Below are positions 23,000 to 33,204 of a stretch of DNA of 64,000 nucleotides, in pieces. The translations under genes were made by a program, and so were the position numbers. This stretch comes from Bettongia penicillata ogilbyi. Its lineage: Eukaryota; Chordata; Mammalia; Diprotodontia; Potoroidae. Below the pieces are notes generated by a model. The model was given only the letters and a program-made list of their open reading frames with translations. It searched no databases and was not told the DNA's origin. The DNA is taken from contig JAJHZJ010000221.1 of assembly GCA_023548195.1 (NCBI GenBank), positions 2,896,001 through 2,960,000 on the forward strand, in the 5' to 3' direction. The first letter of the stretch is position 1, and every line of letters begins with the position of its first letter.

Positions 23000-24640
23000 A
23001 AGGCAGAGCCGGAATGGTAGATTAGAAGCATTCCCCTCCAGCAACTTTAAAATAATACCTCAAATCAAATTTTGGAGTAACAGACCCAACAAAAGGTCAG
23101 AGTGAGACATTTTTCTAACCAAAGAAAATTTAGGGGGTTGGCAGTACAAGTTTGGGACATTGTGGTAGAGATCTGTCTGGAGTCCACACATGCGTGGGCA
23201 GTCACAGCCACAGCTTCTGGTGCTGTCAGACCAGGGGTGATAAGGATATCAGACAAATGGTCAGAAAGAGATTACAGGGGACTCTTTACTTGTATTGGGT
23301 GCATCTGGCACTGACTGACCACTCTGTTGCTCATATGTAGTTCTGGATTGCAGTTTCAGGGCAAAGAGAAACATTGTGGGGTCAGTCACAAGGGAGCAGG
23401 GACCCTGGCTGCAGTTCCAAGGAAAAGATGAGCACTAATACTTGTGACTTCAGGGGATCAGATGCCCTTTCTGGGTAAAGACTAGAGTAGAGGTCAGGAA
23501 AACAGTGACCACACCTATCCCCACATCATATCACCTTGGAATCAACAAAAACCTGCAGACCTTTCAGACTCTGAAAACAGCAGCTAGAAAAAACCTGAAG
23601 CTTGGGACAGTGCCTCCCTACTCCCAGGTGAGTAGAGTCCAACTTTAACGTAAAGTTAAAAGTCAAGCAATTGACTGGAAAAATGGACAAACAACAGCAA
23701 ATAGCAAATTGACCCTAAAAAGCTAGTGCAGTGGAAGGGAGGACCAAGATATAAACTTGGAAGAATACCACAACGTAAAAATAGTCACAAACAAAGACTC
23801 AAAAAGTGGTAATTGAACTCAAGTCCAAAAATAATTCCTGGAAGAGTTAAAGAAAGAGAATGGTAGAGGAAATATTGGGGAAAGAAGTGAGAGTGATGCA
23901 AGAAAACTATGAAAAGAGAATTAGAAATTTGGTAAAAGAGGCATAAAAAATTCACCAAAGAAAAGAACTCCTTAAAAAATAGAATTGACCACATGGAAAA
24001 AGAGGTACAAAATATCCTTGAAGAAAAGAATTAGAATTAGGCAAGTGGAAGCTAATGACTCCAGGAGACATCAAGAAACAATAAAACAAAGTCAAAAGAA
24101 TGAAAGAATATAAGAAAATGTGAAATATTTCTTTTGAAAACTACTGGCTTGGAAAATAGACCAAGGAGAGATAATTTAAGAATTGAACGACCTGAAAGTC
24201 ATGGTCAAAGAAAGAGATTGCACATTATATTTCAAGAAATTATCAAGGAAAACTGCCCCACTATCTGAACCAGAAGGTAAAATAGAAATTGAAAGAATCT
24301 ACCAATCACCTCTGGAAAGAGATCACAAAACGAAAACTCTCAGGAATAGTATAGCCAAATTCTGGAGCTCCAAGGTCAAAGGCAAAATACTTCAATAAGC
24401 CAGAAAGAAACATTTCAAATATCATGGAGCCACAGCCAGGATCACACTAGATTTAGCAGCTTCCACATTGATGAAGATGAGGGCTTGGAATATGATATTT
24501 TGGTAAGGCAAAAGAGCGAGGGTTACAACCAAGAATCATCTATCCAGAAAAACTTTCAGGGACGAAACGGATATTTAATGAAAGAGAGACTTTTCAAGCA
24601 TTCCTGATGAAATGCCAGAGCTAAGCAAAAAATTTGACAC
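23000..24640 (+). mobile_element. Older L1-derived element, 5' UTR plus ORF1 (copy 4)
   Basis: Starts with 'ggcagagccggaatggtaga', a decayed version of the 'agagccaagatggcggagta' start of the other L1-derived elements. A 5' UTR of about 680 bp leads to the conserved leader and ATG at about 23683. ORF1 is followed only to its C-terminus; beyond about 24640 the sequence is purine-rich and then does not match the 3' UTR of the other copies. Whether this was a complete L1 or an ORF1-only element cannot be decided. Confidence 0.7.
23683..24630 (+). pseudogene. Degraded L1 ORF1p-like gene (copy 4)
   Basis: The translation in shifting frames shows the coiled-coil region, then an RRM block with the RRDNLRIERPESHGQ pattern, then 'EKIEIERIYQSPLERD' and 'LRNSIAKFWSS'. 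At the codon aligned with the TGA shared by copies 1 and 2 this copy has ATG (frame ACA TTG ATG AAG ATG AGG GCT TGG). Many stops and indels make it non-functional. It is visibly more diverged than copies 1 and 2, so it is an older insertion or a different subfamily. Confidence 0.65.
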
Positions 24641-24669
24641 TCAAAGATATGACTCAAGAGAAGTACGAA

Positions 24670-24750
24670 AAGGTAAAGATAAAAGAGAGAGAGGGGGAGG
24701 GAAGAAGACAGGGAGGGAGGGAGATAGAAATAAGAGACAGAGATAGAGAA
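24670..24750. repeat. Purine-rich (GAGGGA)n tract
   Basis: Low-complexity AG-only stretch. Confidence 0.85.
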
Positions 24751-25535
24751 TATGAATATTTGGCATTTCTTTTTCCTTTTGTACCTTCTCCTGGACGGGT
24801 ACCTCTTCTCTATATTTTTCAACCTTAACATTGTTTTTCTTGGCATTTTACTTGGTGAATAGGCGAGATGTTGTCTGTGTTGCCCTTTTTCCTGTTTTCG
24901 TTTTAAAGCTTCCCAGTCTTTTGATTGGTTTTTCCCTTGCCTGTGGGATGGTCCCATGGCGTAGAACCTAGGCGCACATGGTCTTGGCAAACTGCATCTG
25001 CTACAGGATGGAGAGACTTTAGAAACTGGTTAGAAACATTGCCATGTGAATGAAAGCTATGTAGATGCAACTCACCTAATTTTTTCTGCAGATATTAGTA
25101 AGGAAAAGGTGAGGAGAGAATCTCCCAGTTGGAGGCTTCATTTTTTTGTGGTACCATCAGGCACAAAAAGGTTTGCTTAAATTGCAGAGCAGAGTGGAGT
25201 GTTTGTATAAACAAGTGTGTTTATAGGCATCATAAAGGTGGTTTCTTGAATAAGATTCTCCCCTGTACTTACAGAATGACTGTTCAAACCTTCCATAATT
25301 TGGGCATAATGTAACAGTTGCTTTTTGGAGCCTTAATTAATCATCACAAGAGAGTATTTATATCCTATTAATACAAGTTTATATCCTATTGGAAGGATTC
25401 ATACATAACAAGATAGTTGTCAACAAAATAGTTTGTAGAGATCTTCTCTCTGGCTTGCCTTGTCCTACCCTCTCTTCCACTATTTTTTCTTAAATAACTG
25501 AAGAAATTGCTAATGAATGGTAGATCCCTTAAAGG
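24750..25535. other. No recognisable gene
   Basis: No coding or repeat signature could be assigned. Confidence 0.35.
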
Positions 25536-25544
25536 TCAAGAATC

Positions 25545-25745
25545 ATATAGGATCCTAAATTTAGAGCTAGAAGGATCATTACAAGTCAACAAGTCCAATC
25601 TCCTTATTTTACATATGTGGAAACTGGGGTTCAGAGACATTGTGGCTCACCCTGGGTCACCCACTAGTAGGAATTAGTGGCAGGTTTTGAACTCAGGTTT
25701 TTCTGACCTCTAGTTCAAGTGCTTTATCTATTACATCAGGCAGCC
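25545..25745 (-). repeat. MIR/MON1-like CORE-SINE
   Basis: 'gagctagaaggatcattaca', 'ggaaactggggttcagagac', 'ccctgggtcacccactagta' and 'gttttgaactcaggtttttc' are in antisense MIR order. Confidence 0.75.
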
Positions 25746-25829
25746 TCTCAACTCTGCTATCTAATGTTGCTTTGCTTAGCACAGAGCCTATGTAGGAGGT
25801 GCTTAATAAGTGCTAGTTGGTTGATCATT

Positions 25830-26890
25830 AATTAGCACCTCTCTAGGTCAGGAAAAAGTAGAATATCTTAAACTCATGCCTGGTAGGCTGCTATTCCTTG
25901 TTGGCAGCTGAGGATAATGTTATAATGATGGCTAATATGAGCTTGTGTTTCCTGTAATTTTTTTTTGTTTTGTTTTTTGGTCCAAGCTCCTTCTTTTCCC
26001 AGTAATTCCAGATAAGGGAGGGTCCAACTGAAACTTTTGAAATGCCAAACATATGGAATTTGAGAGACCAGGCAATCAAACTGCTATTGGCGAGAGGCTA
26101 GCAGCCCTGAAGGAACTTACTTGGTTTTCTTCTCACTGACATGGGTCTGGAAGAAGCAAAAAGGGAAGCAGATAATTATTCATCATATGGTCAGAAGGCC
26201 ATGGTCTTAATCACTTTCCATCTAAAAGAAGTTTGGCATATTGTATGTGAGCTACCTGCCAAGCCCTGAGTAATGGGAACAAATACAATGGAGGAACCTT
26301 TGTTAGAAGGAAAGAGATGGGTCATAGAGTTCCATAGGACAATGGGACCACCAGCATATAGTCTGCGAATGGTGGGGCCACTTGGTCTCATCTTGTGTGA
26401 TGTTTAGAAATGGTAACGTGCAACTTAGCTCCTTAGTACTCTGATGGGGTGAACCTAACTAACTCAAGCTTCTTCATTGGATAGCCAATGTTCAAATAAC
26501 TGGTAACAATACAGAGAATCCCTCTCATGTGTTCAGGTCAATGGTGCGGGAGGGTATGGACCTCACTTTCCTAGCCTGCTTATTCTGTTTATTGTCTCTC
26601 CCTGGGGCAAGAAAAGACCTCTTTTTCTTATCATGTAGCGGTAACTGTAAGGGTATTTGTTTCTTACTTTCTCTTTCTTCTCAACATATAACTGACCATT
26701 ATGAGTTTGAGATGGCATATAATTATAGTTAATATAATAACTATTAGACTCTGAGGATGGCATGAGCTGAAAGACAGATAACTATATGGAAGGTGAAAGC
26801 ATCTGGCAGTTGCTCATGACTGGTAATTACTCTCTGGGCAATAGAGGATTATTAAGACATCATCTTGATGCTGCTGATCTTGTTTTGGCT
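25830..26890. other. No recognisable gene
   Basis: Short frames only (up to 67 codons), with no domain recognised. 'aggaggtgcttaataagtgc' at about 25794 is a short L2/MIR tail. Confidence 0.35.
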
Positions 26891-26899
26891 TGGTAGTAT

Positions 26900-27385
26900 T
26901 GACCAGATATGGGCCTTACCCCAGGATAATTTGGGCCTTATTTGCCCACAGGCCCTGGGGAACCCCACCTTCAGCTCTCTTTGAATTTCCCCACTTGCTC
27001 TGGCATTTGCCTGGGGCCATAAGCCTTTCATTATCGCTGTTACCCTTAGTCCAGTTTAGCCCTCCATCGTCATCTCTAGATCTACTGGAGATCTAAGGGT
27101 GGCCGCTTCCCATCCTTAATCCTATCTTGATTCCTGACCTCCAACCTCTAGTCACCCCAGACGACTGGCCAGACCCCTCCTTCAATCATCCAAGACTGCT
27201 TGGCCAACCCTAGATCCCTCCCACAGTTTAGCCAATGCTGCAACACCTTAAGAGTTTGGTCAATATGGTAGATTTGTTCAAATAAACCTTGCTTTTTTTT
27301 GACTGAAGGAAGACTTGAGCCAAATTCATTCAGGCAGGGCCCTAGTGTTGCTGTTTCAGGGTCCCAGAACCCCTAAACCTCAACA
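26900..27385 (+). repeat. Solo LTR of an endogenous retrovirus
   Basis: A 486-bp unit that starts TG and ends CA, with the 4-base direct repeat GTAT immediately outside both ends (26896-26899 and 27386-27389). It has a polyadenylation signal AATAAA at 27281-27286, about 100 bp before the end, which fits an R/U5 boundary. A 4-bp duplication is usual for gamma/class I-type retroviruses. No internal viral genes lie nearby, so it is a solo LTR. The class is inferred, not compared with a library. Confidence 0.7.
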
Positions 27386-27389
27386 GTAT

Positions 27390-27835
27390 GAGATTCAACC
27401 CCTGGGTGTTTTTGATCAAGCATTTTGAGAGTGAAGAATGAAGCCTGGAGAATGGAGCAAGGTGAAGAATTAACACTGTAATTGCTGTGAGCTAGAGGGT
27501 GAAACTTGATTTGTGGTCATGTGGGAACAGTGGGGCTAAGTAGAGGCTGGAATGGTCTGCTAGTGCTGTAGGTCCTGACATTGTGTGTGACTCTGGGCCC
27601 CAGTTCCTTTGCACACAAAAACACGAGTATCTGAGAAACAATCAGGAAAAAGCCGAAGCAGATGGTATTTATGAATGTCAGAGCTGTGAGCCCCCACCAG
27701 TCTTTACATGAAAAAGAGAATACTTGATGGGACATAGCGGACTTAGAATGTGGAGAATATTTAAGAATAGTAGAATATTTGTGAGGGCCTGGACCACACC
27801 GTATTTTTATCTGTTTATCCTCAGTGCCTAGTATA
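27390..27835. other. No recognisable gene
   Basis: A 109-codon minus-strand frame (27846-27517) has no recognisable domain. Its far end overlaps an L2/MIR tail ('gtgcctagtatagtacctga'). Confidence 0.3.
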
Positions 27836-27839
27836 GTAC

Positions 27840-28135
27840 CTGACACATAGAATTGTGAATTCAGCAGTCAGCATTTGTATCAGAATCTTAACAACATACA
27901 ACTCACCTTTATATGACTCCTTACAATTTACAAGGGGTTTCCACATAATGACCTTATGAAGAAGATAACTTAATTAGTATTACTTTCACCTTCAGAAGAG
28001 GAAGCAGAAGCCCAGAAAGAATGAGTCTTATGTCCAGGTACACTTCTATTAAGTGCTAGCTAGGGCCAGGGCTCACACCTAGGTCTCTTGATATCAAGTT
28101 CAATATACTATGTATTGTACCACTGTGCCTCTCCC
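27840..28135 (-). repeat. MIR-like CORE-SINE
   Basis: 'cacctttatatgactcctta', 'ggaagcagaagcccagaaag' and 'tattgtaccactgtgcctc' are in antisense MIR order, decayed. Confidence 0.6.
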
Positions 28136-28139
28136 AGGA

Positions 28140-28770
28140 TCAAACATCTGCATCAAACTCAAGAAGGCAAGCACATTAATCCCCAGACCAGGGCATTTGA
28201 TAGTCACATAAAGAAAATGTTCAAATATTTGCTGGCATCTTTCAGTGTTGATTCAGATGTCTGGCACTAGTATTCTCTCTTCTCTTCCAGGCATCTGTAG
28301 CTCTCACTCCCATCTCCCCTCCTCTTCATTACCATTACTCAAAGTTTGTCAGATTTCCCATGTGCAACATTCCAGAACCCCTTCACATGGATGACAAGAC
28401 CCAAAGGTCATTTCTGTCTTCGGACAATGTGTTATGAAATTGTCTTTTTCTCTCTTTGCTCTTTCCAGACCTAAGCCAGTGAGAGGAAATCTGAGTCAAA
28501 TCCTTGGCGGCTATTGTATGCCTGACCAAAGTGGCTTGGTTGTCCGATCTCCCAGAATGCCAAATGCTTGAAATGCTACCATGATACCCAAAGGGAGAAG
28601 TAATAATTCTTTTTTTTTCTCCAGAAACAGAAGTAAACAACTTGAATTTTGTCATTGTTTTTACCAAGAGCAAGCTCTTGAGACTGGGAAGGATAAAACA
28701 AAAATGGTTAAGAGGGAATTGAAATATAAGATAAGCTGAAAATACGGTAAGAGAGTATTTAGATCACTTT
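28140..28770. other. No recognisable gene
   Basis: A 96-codon minus frame (28673-28383) has no recognisable family pattern. Confidence 0.35.
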
Positions 28771-28774
28771 GTTA

Positions 28775-29035
28775 AACTCAATAATAATTTTAATAGCTAG
28801 CATTTATATAGTGGTGCTTTAAGGTTGGCAAAGTGCTTTACCTATGTTAATTCATTTGATCCTCATAACAACCCTTGGAAGTAGGTGTTATTATCCCCAT
28901 TTTACAGATGCAAAAATTGAGACCAAGATGGAATTAAATGATTTGCCTAGGGCCGCATAACTATCTGAGGCTGAATTTGATCTCAGCTTCTTCCTGGCTC
29001 CAGGTCTAGCATTTTAACCATGGTGCCACTTAGCT
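28775..29035 (-). repeat. MIR-like CORE-SINE, near complete
   Basis: 'atagctagcatttatatagt', 'cctcataacaacccttggaa', 'ccccattttacagatgcaaa' and the head at 'accatggtgccacttagc' are all present in antisense order. Confidence 0.85.
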
Positions 29036-29039
29036 AAAA

Positions 29040-29560
29040 GAACTTGCAAATATTATCAATGATATTTAAAGTAAAGTAAACAGGATATAACTCCTGGGAC
29101 CAAAACCCTGATTTTCAGAAGAGTTGGACATTTAAAACTTTAGTGTGACGATTTGCATATTGATTCTTTGAGGGCTGCAATAACTCTTTCAGGCCATGAG
29201 AGTGCAATTCATTTAGGCTGGTTCACTTCCAAGGACAGAATCCTTCCTTCTATCCAAGGACTGAGCACTGTGTGATTGAAAGGGCATGCAGTTGGAGATG
29301 AAGATAGAGTCTTGCACTCTAATCCAAGATCACTTGGGATGTGTTTCTCAGAAGTCCGGACCTAATATCTGTAGATAAAAGAAAGTGTGAACATGAAGGG
29401 GGCCTTTAAAATATTGTCCTTCGATACAGATGGAATTGGTAGCTGTGAGGAGTGTGTAAGTCAAGCAATTACCCTAAGACGTTGTCCCCTGTATGGAGAA
29501 AACTCTGTTCCCAAACTGCAACCTACTAACCCAGTAAGGGTGGTAGTACTTATATTCAGT
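29040..29560. other. No recognisable gene
   Basis: Flank between MIR and SINE. The 79-codon frame at 29387-29626 runs into the SINE and is not a gene. Confidence 0.3.
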
Positions 29561-29882
29561 GTGTATGTTCGTCTTTCATTGTCGAAGAAGACCAAAGACC
29601 ATGCCATCAGAGAAATATTGACATGACTTACATTTGACTTTGTTTTGAGTGAGGGAGGGCTGTGCAGGTCACCAGCCTCACTTCTCCTCCAGAGCCATCT
29701 GAATCCAGTGACCAGACATTCATCAGGATGACTGGAAATGACCCAGGATGAGGCAATTGGGGTTAAGTGACATGCCCAGCATCACACAGCTAGTGAGTGT
29801 CAAGTGTCTGAGGTAAGACTTGAACTCAAGTACTCCTGACTCCTGTACTGGTGCTCTATCCACTGTACCACCCAGTTGTTCC
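29560..29882 (-). repeat. Hairpin-tailed SINE, copy B
   Basis: Aligns throughout with 19769-20087: 'gtctttcattgtcgaagaag' at the tail end, 'gagccatctgaatccagtga', 'ggcaattggggttaagtgac' and head 'ccactgtaccacccagttgt'. The tail can pair GTCTT with AAGAC. The target duplication is unclear because of the (AC)n nearby. Confidence 0.85.
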
Positions 29883-29914
29883 ACTAATACTCAATATCTT
29901 AGATATCAATATAC

Positions 29915-29945
29915 TCACACACACATACACACACACACACACACT
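29915..29945. repeat. (AC)n microsatellite
   Basis: About 30 bp of AC repeats with one CATA interruption. Confidence 0.95.
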
Positions 29946-30044
29946 GAAATCTCGTTAGATATGTGTGTGCATTTACATATATATATATGCACACATATAC
30001 ATATGCATGATAAATGTGATATGGGGAAGTTCAATCCATCCATC

Positions 30045-30145
30045 CATCAGTACTTACTGAATGCTAATACAAAGATAAGAATGAAATCATCTCCACCCTC
30101 ATGTAACTTAAGTTCTGTTGAAGGAAACAACATCTACATGCAGAG
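30045..30145 (+). repeat. Ancient dispersed repeat, as at 14.7 kb
   Basis: 'catcagtacttactgaatgc' and 'ccaccctcatgtaacttaag' match the family described at 14690-14905. Confidence 0.45.
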
Positions 30146-30662
30146 GTTTAAATCTGACCTCATAAATATCAATGAAGTTTTATGATATGTGATTCATGAG
30201 TGGAATATAGCAAGGGACAGGAGCACATTATTCAAAAGGAACACAATAGATAAAGAAGATAATATAGTTGAGTAGCACTGTGTACTTTCCTACTTCAAAG
30301 ATCTTTAATCTTGCCAAACTTTTAATTTTTTGGGTAGTTGTTATGACTGAAAAAAATCACCCTACGGCCATCTTGGTGATGAGCCTTTCTGAACTTAGGT
30401 ATCCTGGTTTTCCAGTGAAACAAATATAATATAACTAGGGTTGCTAGTTGAAACCTTTTTAGCTTGGTAGGACTTTCCCAAGCTTACACTTTGCTGTAAT
30501 ATTTTTTAGGAAACCAGGGTCACCTCCATAATCTAGTGAGATTTCAGAGTAAGACTTTAGTTGAAGTATAATCATGTGAGGAAATCTAGGGTCCACAGCA
30601 TGTTTGAAAAATATTTGGTTAAAGACTACTGAAAGAAGAAACAGAAGCCATACTGTTAACAA

Positions 30663-30920
30663 AAGCCATAGTCAAGCAGCTATATAGTTCAGTGGATAGA
30701 ATGCTGGGACTGAAGTCAGGAAGACCTGAGTTCAAATCTGACCTCAGACACTTACTAGTTGTGTGAACCTGGGTGAGTCGCTTAAACTCTCTTTGCCTTA
30801 ATCCACTGGAGAAGGAAATGGCAAACCACTCTAGTATCTTTGCCAAGAAAACTCTATGAACAGTATGGTCTACAGGGTTAAGAAGAATTGGACGTGACTG
30901 AAGGACTAAGCAACAAACCA
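30663..30920 (+). repeat. Mar1-type CORE-SINE with Bov-B/RTE-like tail
   Basis: Sense order is complete: 'cagctatatagttcagtgga', 'gacctgagttcaaatctgac', CORE 'gttgtgtgaacctgggtgag', 'ggaaatggcaaaccactcta', 'tctttgccaagaaaactcta' and 'aattggacgtgactgaagga'. Confidence 0.85.
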
Positions 30921-31009
30921 CAATATGGGAATCTGCTACAGACTACCTGGCCAGAGGGAGAAAATGAATACTGGGTTCTAGAAAGAGAACATGAGCTGCA
31001 GAAATAAGA

Positions 31010-31720
31010 TGGGGGACTTCAACTATAAGGACATCCGATGGATGCTTTCCTAAAAGCAAGGTAACTGACAATTTTCTGAACTTGACTTGACAATTTCATT
31101 CCTGGAAACATGGAAGAAGAAAAGAAGGTAACTTATTCTGGACCTGATTCTGACCAATAAGGAGAAACTCATTACCAAAACAGAAATGACTATGATATTG
31201 GAAGGAAGTGATTGTGCCATCTTACGTAGAGCCTGTGAGAGTTAAAAGCGGGGGAATGGAATATTCTGGTACATACATTAGATTTTGGGACAGTAGATTT
31301 TAAAGAATTCAGTGGAAAAAAAAGGTAGCATCCAATGTCCTAAGTTTCTTCAGGTGAAGTTAACACAAGAGCTTTGGGACATTCTCAGGGATAAAATTCT
31401 AATGTCAAATTTAAATCATTCCAATGAAGAATAATAGGGGGGAAGTTGTTTAAAGAGATTAATGTGATTGTGTAGGAAACTCATTGACCAATTTGAAGTA
31501 ACAGAAACGTACAGAAGATGAAAGCAAGGGCAGGTAACAGGAGGAATACAAAAGAGCGGTATGGCCTATAATAATGTGAAGACCATTAAAATTCAAAAAG
31601 ACATGAGGACTGAGATGACTGCTAGGTTCAACAAAAAAGATTTTCTTAATTATTTGATGGACAAGAAGAACATAAAAGAAGAGCTGGGACAATTCTTGCA
31701 TTAGAAGAATGATGAAGGAG
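31010..31720 (+). pseudogene. CR1/L3-type LINE endonuclease fossil
   Basis: The plus strand reads GDFNYKDIRWM at about 31012-31045 and, after frame changes, LILDLILTNKEKLITK at about 31133-31180. CR1-clade endonucleases have GDFNYPDIxW (active-site aspartate and asparagine) and LDLxLTNxExLI at these spacings. The A-rich tail part to about 31720 may be the continuing ORF but no RT motif was readable. It is heavily mutated and inactive. Confidence 0.65.
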
Positions 31721-31909
31721 ATGAATTGAGCTCTTATTATGCAGCTGTTTTCTCTGCTTAGGAGAACGATTTTCAGATTTGGAAAAAGTAGAATAAATAT
31801 GGTTAGCTGAAGGTTGATAACCTAGCAGCCAAAAATGAGTTCAAGTTACTATGTGCAGAAAACGAAAGAAAACACCACATCTAAAAGTCTTGAAAGATCT
31901 TGCAGATGA

Positions 31910-32060
31910 ATGAATGAATAAAAAACATGGAATTTATTATGTACCAACTACAGTACAAAGTGCTGGTGATGTAAATTAAAAAATGCCCCTCTCCTCAAGG
32001 ACCTTAAATTCCAATGAAGAAGACAGCACATATAAGGAAGTAGCTGTCAGGTAAGTGCTT
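31910..32060 (+). repeat. Ancient dispersed repeat, as at 14.7 kb
   Basis: 'gaatttattatgtaccaact', 'aaagtgctggtgatgtaaat' and 'ctcctcaaggaccttaaatt' give one of the clearer copies of this family. Confidence 0.55.
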
Positions 32061-32349
32061 ATGGATGGGGAAAGTCCATAATGGAAAATGAATGGAAAAA
32101 CAGGATACTGATTAAAATACCCTTTACAGAGATACTGGAAGTGTTGATTTTATTTTATTTTGCAGAGCAAGGGAGAGAGTGAGGGAGAGGAAGGAGTAAA
32201 ATGAAAAACCATTGGTGTAAAGAAGCATAATGTCAGGATCAGAATTGGTGAGGGGTGGTTGAGCTCCTTCTGTGCATGGTCTCTGGAGGATGGAGCAGTA
32301 GTAGTGGCAGGGTATAAAATGGCCAGGGTAAAACTACTCATGGAAGTCA

Positions 32350-32612
32350 TTCATGGGCAACTAGGTGGCACAGTGGATAGAGTGAGGGGCCTAGAGTCAG
32401 AAAGACTCATCTTTGTGCATTCAAATCCAGCCTCAGACATTTGGTATTTGTGTGATCTTGGGCAAGTCATTTAATCCTGTTTGCCTCAGTTTCCTAATCT
32501 GTAAAATGAGCTGGAAAAGAAAATAGCAAACCACTCTGGTATCTTTTCCAAGAAAACCCCAAATGGGGTCATTAAGGGTCAGACATGACTGAAAAACATG
32601 ACAATAAAGTCA
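32350..32612 (+). repeat. Mar1-type CORE-SINE with Bov-B/RTE-like tail
   Basis: 'gggcaactaggtggcacagt', CORE 'gtgtgatcttgggcaagtca', 'tttgcctcagtttcctaatc', 'agcaaaccactctggtatct', 'aagaaaaccccaaatggggt' and 'ggtcagacatgactgaaaaa' are all present. Confidence 0.9.
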
Positions 32613-32800
32613 TTTTGTGGCACAGTGAAATGAACAAAATCTCTCTTGTGGTTAGAGGATCTGGATTTAAATCCCACCTCTGTCACTTACTACCTGTGAA
32701 ACCTTGGGAAGGTCATTTAACCTAAAAGGGGGAGTCATTCTAGATGGCACTGGAAGTTCCTTCTAGATCAGGAACAATGATCCAATCATCTTATAGCATA
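32613..32800 (+). repeat. MIR-like CORE-SINE
   Basis: 'atctggatttaaatcccacc', 'tgtcacttactacctgtgaa' and 'tggaagttccttctagatca' follow directly after the Mar1-type SINE. Confidence 0.7.
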
Positions 32801-32934
32801 GTTCCAGGGTGGAAATGGGATCTAAGGCACTTAGTACCTTCCAAGTGTAATATCAGGATCTGCTTTCTTGAGTTGCAGATGGTAGTCTTTAAAAAAAACT
32901 TTAGGGACTAAGAGACTCCAAGAAAAAGAGATTC

Positions 32935-33204
32935 TGAGACTAGGAGAAGTGTTACCTTTCCGGTCTTCTTATTCCCTACTCCCCAATACATACTCTTTGA
33001 TCCAGTGACACTGGCCTCCTGGCTATTCCATGAACAAGACACTCTGTCTCTTGGCTCCCAGTATTTTCTCTGGCTTTCCCTCATGAGTGGAATGTACATC
33101 CTCCTACATTCTGCCTATGGATCTCCCCTGGCTTCTTTAAGTCCCAACTAAAATCTCCTTTGTACAGGAATCCTTTCTGAATCCCTTTTAATTCTACTGC
33201 TTTC
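32935..33204 (+). repeat. L2 LINE 3' part, left half
   Basis: 'tgatccagtgacactggcct', 'ttccatgaacaagacactct' and 'tttaagtcccaactaaaatc' follow the L2 ORF2-end and 3' UTR consensus. The L2 is interrupted at 33204 by the ORF1-only L1 element and resumes at 36085, so L2 is the older occupant. Confidence 0.85.
33190..33204. repeat. Target-site duplication, left copy
   Basis: AATTCTACTGCTTTC, 15 bp, is repeated exactly at 36085-36099. It is preceded by TTTT, so the junction TTTT/AA fits an L1-type endonuclease site. Confidence 0.95.
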
